Positions 15,065 to 22,941 of a stretch of DNA of 52,751 nucleotides are shown piece by piece. Within the stretch, counting starts at the first letter, position 1; every line of letters starts with the position of its first letter. The translations under genes and the position numbers were made by a program. A model generated the notes under the pieces. The model did not search any database. It worked only from the letters and a program-made list of their open reading frames with translations, and was not told where the DNA came from. Source of the stretch: Planctomycetota bacterium (lineage in GTDB: Bacteria; Planctomycetota; UBA8742; UBA2392); NCBI GenBank assembly GCA_022071975.1, contig JAJVIO010000055.1:1-52751 (forward strand). Direction: 5' to 3'.

Positions 15065-18000
15065 TTACGCCCTGCGGCGCAGGCGTGCCGCGAAGGGCAC
15101 GATTGCCAGCAGGCCCAGCAGCAGCCAGTAGCCGCCACGGCCGCTGTCGGCCGCGCAACCGCCGCCGCCGCCCCCACCGCCGCCGCCGCTGATGCCGATG
15201 GAAGCCACGACGTTCACCACTTGCGAGGTGTCGCTGCCCCAGCCGGTCGTGACGTTGATGGTCTGCACGCCGAAGGGCGTCAGCGCATCCAGGGTCAGCA
15301 CGATCTGGGTGTCGGTGTTCGACACGATGGTGGTGGCCGTGCCGCCCACGGTGACGGTCGCTGCCGTCAGGTAGTTGCCCGTGAGGGTGATGTTCTGGCC
15401 CGGTGAAGCCGAGCCCGGGGTCACCGACGTCACCACAGGCGGCAGGCCGTTGACCGTCACGCTGGACGAGTTGTGAGTGCCTGCGGGCGTGGTCACGGCA
15501 ACGGTCTGCACGCCGGTCGGCGTGGTGCCGGAGACGGTGACGGTCACCTGCGTGGTGTTCGCGCCCGTGATGGTGGCCGCCACGCCGCCGACAGTGACGG
15601 CAGAGGTCTGGGCCAGGAAGTTACCGGTGATGGTCAGGGTCTGCAGCCAAGCCACCGGGTCGGGCGAGACGCTGGTGACCGTGGGCGCTACGCCGTTGAC
15701 GGTGACGCTGGCGGTGTTGTTGGCGCCCAGGGGGCTGGTCACGGTGATGCCCTGCGAGCCCACAGGGGTGAGGTCGCTGACGGTAACCAGCACCGCCGTG
15801 GAAGAGGTGGAGGTAATCGTCTGGGTGACGCCGCCGATGGTCACGGAAGTGACGCCGGCCAGGAAGTTGCCGTTGATGGTCAGCGTCTGCAGCCAGTTGA
15901 CCGGGTCAGGAGCCACACTGGTGACGACCGGGGCGGAGCCGTTGACGGTGACGGAGTTGCTGTTGTTGGAGCCCGCCGGGTTGGTGACCACGATGGTCTG
16001 CACGCCGGTGGGAGTGGTGTCGGCAACGGTGACCTGCACGCTGGTGGTGGTCTTGGTGCCGATCGTCTGGGCGACGCCGCCGATGGTAACGCTGCTGACG
16101 CCGGCGAGGTAGTTGCCCGTGATGGTCAGCGTCTGCAGCCAGGTAACCGGGTCCGGCGAAACGCTGGTGACGACCGGCGCGACACCGTTGACAGTCACGC
16201 TGGCCGAGTTGTTCGAGCCCGCCGGATTGGTCACCACGATGGTCTGAACGCCCACCGGGGTGGCGTCACTGACCGTCACCAGCACGCTGGTGCTGGACGT
16301 GGCCGTGATGGACTGCGTCACGCCGCCGATGGTGACGGCCGAGACCGACGACATCGAGGTGCCGTTGATCGTCAGCGTCTGCAGCCAGGTCACCGGGTTG
16401 GGCGACACGCTGGTCACCGTGGGCGCAATGCCGTTCACGGTTACGGCCATCGAGTTGCTGTTGCCGTACGGATTGGTCAGCACCACGTTCTGGCTGCCGG
16501 TCGGCGTGGTGTCGCTGACGGTCACCTGCACGCTGCTGGCGGTCACCGAGGTAATGGTCTGAGTGACGCCGCCGATGGTGACGGCCGAGGTTCCGGTCAT
16601 GGCCGAGCCGTTGATGGTCAGGGTTGCCAGCCAGTTGACCGGGTTGGGCGACACAGAGGTGATTACGGGCGCGGCGCCGTTTACGGTAACTGAGGCGGTG
16701 TTGTTGCTGCCGCCCGGGGTGGTGACCACGATGGTCTGTGAGCCGGTCGGGGTCAGGTGCGAAACGGTCACCTGCACGCTGGTGGTGGTCTTGGTGCCGA
16801 GCGTCTGGCTGACGCCGCCGATGGTGACGCTGGTTGTGCCGGCCAGGTAGTTGCCGTTGATGGTAAGGGTCTGCAGCCAGGCAACCGGGTTGGGTGTCGC
16901 GCCGCTGACGGTGGGCGCCACGCTGTTCACGGTCACGGACTGCGAGTTGTCCGTGCCGCCGGCCGTGGTGACGGCCACGACCTGGTTGCCCGTGGGCGTG
17001 GCGTCAGACACCGTGACCTGGACCTGGGTGGCGGTGTTGCTGGTGATGGCCGCTGTCGCGCCGCCGATGGTCACGCCGGTCGCGCCGGTGAGGTTGGTGC
17101 CGGTGATGGTAAGGGTCTGCAACCAGCTGACCGGGTTGGGCGAAACGCTGCTTACAGTGGGCGGGTTCGCCGAGGAGTAATCGACGGTGAACTTGGGGCG
17201 CAGAGTCGGGGTCGTCGTGTAATCACTGGAGTGGTGATAGTGGTAAAAGTAGTCCAGATTCTGGTTGATGATGTAGAAGCCAAAGTTTGAAGCCGGCGTC
17301 GTGATCCAGCTTTGCGTCAGGGTTCCCATACCCGTGAAGACACGCCATACATTGGTGGTCGTCGGGCTTATGATTGAGGTAGAGCTGGAAGCGGCCATCG
17401 TCGGCTTGCTGTTCCAGTTCACCGTACTCTCCGTCCATGTCGACGTCGCCTGAAACACCGCAAACGTGAAGTTGCCGGCGTTTCCACCCCAGTTGTAGTA
17501 CTCGAACTGGGCTGAATTGACCGTCGAAGTTGTCGGGATGGACGAGACGTCAAACTGAACCAGCACGTGCAGTGCACCGGAGCCGGAGCCATAGTTCGCA
17601 CCGAGTGTGGTGTCCGAACCGTAGTTTGAAGTGGCTGAATTCTGCCTTATGTAGGCGTCCTTGCCTGCAGTGGGGTCTGGCTGCAGGACCAGCGTGGGGT
17701 CGACACGGATCGGCCATGCGCGCGACTCTTCCAGCGCCCAGGAGGTGTCGATCTTCATCGTCACCACCAGCTGGTCGCCTTCCAGCACGCCTTCCAGCAC
17801 GCCGTTTACCATTTCGCCCTGCGCGTCGAAGGCGTCCACCGGTCCGATGCCGTAGGCGATGTTGCCGGCCTCGTCCACCAGGTGCAGTGTGCGGCCGCCT
17901 TCGGCGACCACCACCGTGAGCCCCTGGGGCAGGTCGATCACGTACTGCGCGCCGAACCGGCCGGTGCGCTCGAAGCCGTTGATCGCCGCGCGATGCAGCA

Positions 18001-18544
18001 CGAGGTTGTGCTTCACCATGTCCGGGCCGACGATGTACTCGTCAGTCGCACCGGCGAACAGTCCGGGGTAGTGCACGGTGCGCTCATCGAGCTTCTGCGC
18101 GAAGGCCGCGCCACTCTCGATCGAGGTCTGCAACTCGCCGCGATCATTGAAGCCCACCATCGCCCTGGGGCGCATGGTAAGCGCGGGAAGCGCGTGGCCG
18201 GACACCACCACGCCGTCCTGAAGCGCTTGCGGATAACGCGAGGTCAACCCGTTGCTGAGGTTTTCCCAGGCGAACTCGCTGCCGGGCTGAAGCACTTCCT
18301 CAATGGGATGCCAGCTGCCGTCAGGAAGCTGGTAGTTGTGGGGCTTGATGGTGATGACGGCCTGGATGGAACCGTCCGGCTGCCTGTAGTGGGTGGATGT
18401 GCGATCCCGCTTTACGATGTTCGATGTATCGGCATCCAAATCGGACACGGATTGCGCCTGGAGAGGCGCCGCGAGAGCAAGCATTGCGGTGACTGTGAGC
18501 AGACCACAATGCAACGCGCCCACGCGTGAAGAGCTGTCACGCAT
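15065..18544 (-). CDS. Large surface protein: DNRLRE domain, eight TIG/IPT repeats, C-terminal anchor
   Basis: 1159 aa. Residues 1-31 are a signal peptide (ends APLQAQ). Residues about 50-285 form an unrecognised beta-rich region. About 290-455 is a DNRLRE-type domain (KDAYIRQNSATSNYGSDTTL, VQFDVSSIP, WTESTVNWNSKP). From about 461 there are eight IPT/TIG-like Ig repeats of about 82 aa, seven opening with (N/D)PVxWLxTLTI and the eighth degenerate. The end is a poly-Gly run, a Cys, then GGYWLLLGLLAIVPFAARLRRRA, a hydrophobic helix and Arg tail typical of processed C-terminal sorting signals. ATG 18544 follows AAGGTGG. An extracellular adhesion or structural protein is likely; no enzyme domain is visible. 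Confidence 0.88.
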   Translation of the reverse strand: MRDSSSRVGALHCGLLTVTAMLALAAPLQAQSVSDLDADTSNIVKRDRTSTHYRQPDGSIQAVITIKPHNYQLPDGSWHPIEEVLQPGSEFAWENLSNGLTSRYPQALQDGVVVSGHALPALTMRPRAMVGFNDRGELQTSIESGAAFAQKLDERTVHYPGLFAGATDEYIVGPDMVKHNLVLHRAAINGFERTGRFGAQYVIDLPQGLTVVVAEGGRTLHLVDEAGNIAYGIGPVDAFDAQGEMVNGVLEGVLEGDQLVVTMKIDTSWALEESRAWPIRVDPTLVLQPDPTAGKDAYIRQNSATSNYGSDTTLGANYGSGSGALHVLVQFDVSSIPTTSTVNSAQFEYYNWGGNAGNFTFAVFQATSTWTESTVNWNSKPTMAASSSTSIISPTTTNVWRVFTGMGTLTQSWITTPASNFGFYIINQNLDYFYHYHHSSDYTTTPTLRPKFTVDYSSANPPTVSSVSPNPVSWLQTLTITGTNLTGATGVTIGGATAAITSNTATQVQVTVSDATPTGNQVVAVTTAGGTDNSQSVTVNSVAPTVSGATPNPVAWLQTLTINGNYLAGTTSVTIGGVSQTLGTKTTTSVQVTVSHLTPTGSQTIVVTTPGGSNNTASVTVNGAAPVITSVSPNPVNWLATLTINGSAMTGTSAVTIGGVTQTITSVTASSVQVTVSDTTPTGSQNVVLTNPYGNSNSMAVTVNGIAPTVTSVSPNPVTWLQTLTINGTSMSSVSAVTIGGVTQSITATSSTSVLVTVSDATPVGVQTIVVTNPAGSNNSASVTVNGVAPVVTSVSPDPVTWLQTLTITGNYLAGVSSVTIGGVAQTIGTKTTTSVQVTVADTTPTGVQTIVVTNPAGSNNSNSVTVNGSAPVVTSVAPDPVNWLQTLTINGNFLAGVTSVTIGGVTQTITSTSSTAVLVTVSDLTPVGSQGITVTSPLGANNTASVTVNGVAPTVTSVSPDPVAWLQTLTITGNFLAQTSAVTVGGVAATITGANTTQVTVTVSGTTPTGVQTVAVTTPAGTHNSSSVTVNGLPPVVTSVTPGSASPGQNITLTGNYLTAATVTVGGTATTIVSNTDTQIVLTLDALTPFGVQTINVTTGWGSDTSQVVNVVASIGISGGGGGGGGGGCAADSGRGGYWLLLGLLAIVPFAARLRRRA

Positions 18545-18789
18545 TGAACCACCTTTCGAGGTAAGAGCGATACTCGCCGGATTTCCCCACGCGCCGGTAA
18601 TGTCAAAGCATTACACTTCCGTTGTGAGTGTAGTGCAATAGAATGTAAAGTGATTTCATGCACATTTATGCAGTGAATTGTGGCACATAGCAGCGCACCA
18701 CACATCGTGCGGCGTCGGATGCACCACGCAACGTCGTACTCGATCAGCCTTCTTCGGAACTTAAGACATCACGCGCGCTGAACGCAAAA

Positions 18790-18819
18790 CGGGGGCAGCC
18801 ACCAAGGTGACTGCCCCCG
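18790..18819 (-). terminator. Hairpin terminator of the beta-helix protein gene
   Basis: CGGGGGCAGCC pairs back to CTGCCCCCG. On the minus strand it is followed by TTTTGCGTT, directly downstream of the gene ending at 18837. Confidence 0.7.
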
Positions 18820-18836
18820 AGCGCTGAAGGTGAAGA

Positions 18837-20669
18837 CTATTCGCGACGCAGCCTGGCAGCGGTACCCCAGGCCGCCAGCAGGCCCAGCAGCAGCAGCCAG
18901 CCCAGGCTTGCGCTGCCTGAAACACTGCAGCGCGAGTCGCCCTCGCCACCGCCGGTGCCCTGGCCGCTGGGCACCACAGCGCCGAACTCATAAGCGCCCG
19001 CGTCCGCCGCGCCCACGTTGCGCGGTGCGTTTCGCTGGTCGGTGGCAGGCACGGCCGTGGCGCCGCCCATGTCGATGGCGGGGCTGCCGGTCAGCAGCGC
19101 GTGGGTGCGGGTGAGCCCTCCGTTGTCCGCCAGCGCGCCAAGCATCGCGTTCAGGGGCGTGGCCGAGCTGCCGGTCTGTGTGCCGGCGTTGCTGAACACG
19201 CTGGCATCCTCAACGCCGATCAGGTTGCCGCCGCCGTCAGCGATGGTGCCGCCGCCCGTGGCGTAGTCAGCGGTAGCGGCCGTCGGGCCGGTGTTCTGGG
19301 CGATGATGCTGCCGATCACTGTGATCAGGCCTGTCTGCGCCTGGATCCCGCCCGTGCTGGCGCCGCTGTTGAGTGTCAGCGTGCAGAACGTAAGGGCCAG
19401 GCTGGCGCCGTTGCAGTTGACGGCGCCGGCCTCTGTGGCGTCGCTGTTGAAGCTGATCGTGGAGTTGATGATGGTCGCGGAGCTGGACAACTCGATGTGG
19501 AAGGCAGCGCCGCTGTTGGACGCGACGGTGCAACGCTCAACCAGGAACGTGGCGGACGCCTCGTGGTACACGGTGTTGCCGAGGCCGGTGCCGGTCTGAG
19601 TGGCGACGGAGCCGCTGATCTCCGTTTCGCGCATCTCGACGATTCCGAATGAGCAGATCGCCGCGCCCAGGGCGTTGCGGTTGGTGCCGATGCCCGTGGC
19701 CTCGTTCGCCGTGAATACGCTGCGCGTGACGGTCAGCTGCTGCGTGGAGGTCGGAACGAAGTAGATCGCGCCGCCGGCCGCTTCGAGGTTCGAGGTCACC
19801 GTGTTCAGCGTCCAGGTCGTGTCAATCGAGGTGATTGCGCCTTCGCCGTAAATGCCTCCGCCGAGCGCTGCGATGTTGACGCCCGTGCCATTCGCCGCGC
19901 CGGGCGCGGCGTCGCAGTTTTTGACCACGCTGTCCGTGAACGTGGCCGCGAACTTCGCGTAAACGCCGCCGCCGCTGGCCGCGCCGCCGTTGCCGTTGCC
20001 GCCCGTGGAGTCGCCCCCGCTGGCGTCGCAGTTGTCGATGGTGGTGGAGAGCGTGCCGAGCGTGCCGGCGTTTATGTAAATGGCCCCGCCGAATCCGCCG
20101 CCGCCGCTGCCCGCCGCGTTGTCGCCGCCGTTGGCCTGGCAGTTCTGCACCAGGCAGTTGGTCAGGCTGCACAGTGCCACGACCGGCGTGTGGTAAATCG
20201 CGCCGCCTTCGCCGTTGCCGCCGGTCGCGCCCTGGGCGATGCAGTTCTGGATCAGCACGTCGTAAAGTCCCAGCGGCCCCCGGCTCAGGATGCCGCCGCC
20301 CTGCACGGCACGCCCGCCCTGGATGGTCAACTCGTTGATGTTCAGGGTCAGGCCGATGGTGTTGGTTTCCAAGACGCGGAAATCGCTCGCCGCGCCGCTG
20401 TTGCGCTCAATGATCAGCGCCGTACGGCCGGGCCCGTCGATCGTCACGTTTTCGGTGATGACCGGCAGCGCGGTCAGCAGGCTGATGGTGCCGGTGACGC
20501 CGAAGGTGATGGTGTCGTCGCCGGCGGTGGTGTTGGCCTGGGTGATGGCGTCGCGCAGGCTGCCGGCGCCGCTGTCGGACAGGGTGGTCACATTGAAGGT
20601 GGTTTGCGCGCCCAGTGTCGCGGCAGACGCGCCAAATAGCAGAACACAGATCCATCTGGTCAGGGCCAT
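18837..20669 (-). CDS. Secreted beta-helix protein with choice-of-anchor region and C-terminal anchor
   Basis: 610 aa. The signal peptide is followed by TFNVTTLSDSGAGSLRDAITQAN, the conserved opening of choice-of-anchor-Q/CSLREA-like right-handed beta-helix proteins. Many short N-rich rungs follow (AIYH, GGAI, NSTI). The core ends with LGALADNGGLTRTHALLTGSPAIDMG and RNAPRNVGAADAGAYEFG, hallmark C-terminal residues of this class. The tail is GGGEGDSRC, a hydrophobic helix (LGWLLLLGLLAAWGTA) and ARLRRE, like the neighbouring TIG protein. The ribosome site is GGAGGA at good spacing from ATG 20669. It is probably a surface polysaccharide-binding or adhesive protein. Confidence 0.88.
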   Translation of the reverse strand: MALTRWICVLLFGASAATLGAQTTFNVTTLSDSGAGSLRDAITQANTTAGDDTITFGVTGTISLLTALPVITENVTIDGPGRTALIIERNSGAASDFRVLETNTIGLTLNINELTIQGGRAVQGGGILSRGPLGLYDVLIQNCIAQGATGGNGEGGAIYHTPVVALCSLTNCLVQNCQANGGDNAAGSGGGGFGGAIYINAGTLGTLSTTIDNCDASGGDSTGGNGNGGAASGGGVYAKFAATFTDSVVKNCDAAPGAANGTGVNIAALGGGIYGEGAITSIDTTWTLNTVTSNLEAAGGAIYFVPTSTQQLTVTRSVFTANEATGIGTNRNALGAAICSFGIVEMRETEISGSVATQTGTGLGNTVYHEASATFLVERCTVASNSGAAFHIELSSSATIINSTISFNSDATEAGAVNCNGASLALTFCTLTLNSGASTGGIQAQTGLITVIGSIIAQNTGPTAATADYATGGGTIADGGGNLIGVEDASVFSNAGTQTGSSATPLNAMLGALADNGGLTRTHALLTGSPAIDMGGATAVPATDQRNAPRNVGAADAGAYEFGAVVPSGQGTGGGEGDSRCSVSGSASLGWLLLLGLLAAWGTAARLRRE

Positions 20670-20836
20670 GGGTCCATTCCTCCGTCAACGCGGGGCGCCG
20701 TTGCCGGCCCCCATCCGTGAGCGATCACTGGCGTCGTGTGTATGTCACCCTAATTGCGGAACCTGGTTGTGCAATTTCAATCTTTGTCACTTGGGTTAGG
20801 GCCTGATCACTCCCGGGAGATGATGGAAGCCATGAA

Positions 20837-20880
20837 CGCGAACAGGGGACAGGCGCAGAAGCGCCTGTCCCCTGTTCGCG
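20837..20880. terminator. Perfect 20-bp hairpin downstream of the ymdB-like gene
   Basis: CGCGAACAGGGGACAGGCGC (20837-20856), loop AGAA, exact reverse complement (20861-20880). It lies 13 bp after the stop of the minus-strand phosphodiesterase gene. There is no long T-run, so it may act as an mRNA-stabilising hairpin or repeat rather than a pure terminator. Confidence 0.6.
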
Positions 20881-20892
20881 GAATGCGGAATG

Positions 20893-21720
20893 TCAGGCGC
20901 CTTCGCCGGTTTCTTCCACGCCCTCGAGCGTGTGGCTGAACAGCTGGGTACCGACGCACTTGCCGCTGCTGACATCCACCTCGAAGATTGCGCCGGTCAG
21001 CTTGATCCAGCCCTTGGCCACCTTCATGAAGTGGCGCTCGTCCGTGGTGAAACGCTTCAGCACGGCCTCAGCGTCGCGGCCGATCACGCCGTGGTGCGGG
21101 CCGGTCATGCCGAGGTCCGTGATGTAGCCGGTGCCGCCGGGCAGCACCTGCAGGTCGGCAGTCTGCACGTGGGTGTGGCTGCCGAACACGGCGCTGGCTT
21201 TGCCGTCCAGGTGCCAGCCCATGGCGACTTTCTCGCTGGTGGCCTCGGCGTGCATGTCAACGAACACGATCGGTGTTTCCTCGCGCAGCTTCTCGACGGC
21301 GTCGCGGGTCGCGTGGAACACGTTCTGCGTCTTGCAGCGCTCTTTCATGAACACGTGGCCGCAGGCGTTGACCACGCCGATGCGCACGCCGCTGCCGGGG
21401 TCATAGATCCACGCCCCGCGGCCCTTCATTTCATAGTTAACGGGGCGCAGCAGGCGGTACTCTTTTTCGCAGTAGTCCGCCGACTCAGGGAAGTCGAGGA
21501 TGTGATCGCCGCTGGTCATGCAGTCAATGCCGTAACCCAGCAGTTCTTCGCCTTCCTTGACGCGCAGGCCCGCGCCGTTGGTGGCGTTCTCGACGTTTAC
21601 GATGGTGAAGTCGACCTGGTACTCGGCCTTGATCTGCGGCAGGCACTCGCGGATCGCGCGCCTGCCCGGCCTGCCCACGAGGTCACCCAGACACAATACA
21701 CGGATGGTTTTACCGGCCAC
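20893..21720 (-). CDS. ymdB: YmdB-family metallophosphoesterase (cyclic-nucleotide phosphodiesterase)
   Basis: 275 aa. IRVLCLGDLVGRPGRRAI is the family N-terminus with the first metal Asp. VNVENATNGAGL provides the Glu/Asn ligands, TSGDHILDF replaces the usual GNH-W region with His, and VDMHAEATSEK, GSHTHVQTAD and LPGGTGYITDLGMTGPHHGVIG complete the di-iron site. Family members hydrolyse 2',3'-cAMP in vitro and affect biofilm or RNA turnover. I use GTG 21720 (VAGKTIRV); the open frame extends further upstream but is unconserved and crosses a hairpin. A TTG at 21729 is an alternative. Confidence 0.9.
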   Translation of the reverse strand: MAGKTIRVLCLGDLVGRPGRRAIRECLPQIKAEYQVDFTIVNVENATNGAGLRVKEGEELLGYGIDCMTSGDHILDFPESADYCEKEYRLLRPVNYEMKGRGAWIYDPGSGVRIGVVNACGHVFMKERCKTQNVFHATRDAVEKLREETPIVFVDMHAEATSEKVAMGWHLDGKASAVFGSHTHVQTADLQVLPGGTGYITDLGMTGPHHGVIGRDAEAVLKRFTTDERHFMKVAKGWIKLTGAIFEVDVSSGKCVGTQLFSHTLEGVEETGEGA

Positions 21721-21825
21721 ACAATCCAATCTGTTCAGCGGACCCGTGCAGGTTAGCAGACGGAAGAGCAGATCAAAGGGACGGGCTGCATGCGTGTGGT
21801 GACACGGAGGCGAAACAGGAACCAA

Positions 21826-21849
21826 AGCCCGGCCTGCGAAGGCCGGGCT
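21826..21849 (-). terminator. Hairpin downstream of the beta-barrel gene
   Basis: AGCCCGGCCT-GCGA-AGGCCGGGCT. On the minus strand it is followed by TTGGTTCC, about 70 bp after the stop at 21919. A second hairpin, GCCCGGGA/TCCCGGGC (21883-21904), lies between. Confidence 0.5.
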
Positions 21850-21918
21850 GATACGGCTAAACTCGCAACCACAGGCTGGTGCGCCCGGGATTGGCATCCC
21901 GGGCTTCGGTTCTCTGCA

Positions 21919-22812
21919 TCAGAACCTGAGGCCGAAGCCGATGTCGGGGCCCACGCTGTACCAGAGGAAGTTGTCCTGCCGGAAGCCGCCGTAAAGGCGG
22001 ACTTTCAGGTAACGGTAGTGCACGCGCGCCACCAGGGCGAACCAGTCGGTGATGTTCCAGTCGAAGCTGACCAGGCCGGTGAGGCTCCAGATGCTCTGCT
22101 TCATGTCGTCGCGGTCGCGCTCCTGGAAGGTGGGAAAGCCGACCATGTAGGTGCCGCGCGCCTCGGCAGTGATGCGGATGCTGCGCCCGATCTCGATCTC
22201 GGCGCCGAAGCCGGCGCTGTACCAGGGCAGCAACTCGCGGAACTCCTCGACGTCGCGGTCGTCTTCAACGGTGAACGTATCGCTGGCCACCTGGGTGCGG
22301 ATGTAGCTGTACTCGAGGCCGGCCTTGATGAAGAAGGTGAAACTCTTGGTCAGCCCAAGGCGGAACAGGTCGCGGCGATAAAGAATGCGGAAGTCGTGCA
22401 GGTCTGCGGCGTAGTCGATGTCGGTGTTTTCGGGGTAGATGATGCCGTTCCAGCGCTTGAATTCGTCCAGGTCGTCGCTGAAGCCGCGCGTGAAGTAGGC
22501 GTTGTAGCCGATCTCGACGCTGTCGTGCCATGAGAAGCGCATGCGCACGTCCGTGCCGCCGAACACGCCGATCGGCGCGCCCCCCATGTCGTCGGTGAAG
22601 CTGATGCGGTCCGAGCCGATGCCGCCCGAGCGCACCCGCTGCTGTTGCTCAAACCAGGGCACGTATGCGTAGAGGTCCCACTCGAGGCTGAAGCCGTGGG
22701 GCTTGCTGAACTTTTCTTCCGTGCGCCCCTCGACGTACTCTTCACTCATGCCCTGGGCGTACAGGGAGGCGCCGAACACGGCCACCAGCAGAATCAGAAC
22801 CCGCACACTCAT
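21919..22812 (-). CDS. Outer-membrane beta-barrel protein
   Basis: 297 aa. A signal peptide (MSVRVLILLVAVFGASLYAQ) is followed by alternating amphipathic strands with many Tyr/Trp/Phe at strand ends, such as VEIGYNAYFTRGF, FFIKAGLEYSYI and VARVHYRYLKVRLYGGF. It ends with GPDIGFGLRF, a C-terminal aromatic as recognised by the BAM machinery. No TonB box or plug domain is present. It is probably a small barrel of unknown role. ATG 22812 has GGCAGGG nearby. It lies downstream of the TM/coiled-coil gene (129 bp, same strand). Confidence 0.82.
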   Translation of the reverse strand: MSVRVLILLVAVFGASLYAQGMSEEYVEGRTEEKFSKPHGFSLEWDLYAYVPWFEQQQRVRSGGIGSDRISFTDDMGGAPIGVFGGTDVRMRFSWHDSVEIGYNAYFTRGFSDDLDEFKRWNGIIYPENTDIDYAADLHDFRILYRRDLFRLGLTKSFTFFIKAGLEYSYIRTQVASDTFTVEDDRDVEEFRELLPWYSAGFGAEIEIGRSIRITAEARGTYMVGFPTFQERDRDDMKQSIWSLTGLVSFDWNITDWFALVARVHYRYLKVRLYGGFRQDNFLWYSVGPDIGFGLRF

Positions 22813-22895
22813 CCCTGCCTCGCTTCACTGTCGGAAAGGTCCGGCAATGTAACGAGTTAGGTGCGCCGCGCGATGGAAAAGTTTTCAGCACAAAC

Positions 22896-22924
22896 GGGGA
22901 CCGGCACGTTCCGTGCCCGTCCCC
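22896..22924 (-). terminator. Hairpin downstream of the coiled-coil membrane protein gene
   Basis: GGGGAC..GGCACG pairs with CGTGCC..GTCCCC with small mismatched bulges. It is placed 18 bp after the stop at 22942 and belongs to the GGGGACAGGCAC-type family. Confidence 0.5.
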
Positions 22925-22941
22925 ATTCTCCGGGTCGCTCA

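Noticed and set aside
15473-16693. Long plus-strand ORF of 406 aa
   Set aside because: It is the antisense reading of the TIG repeats and its regularity comes from those repeats.
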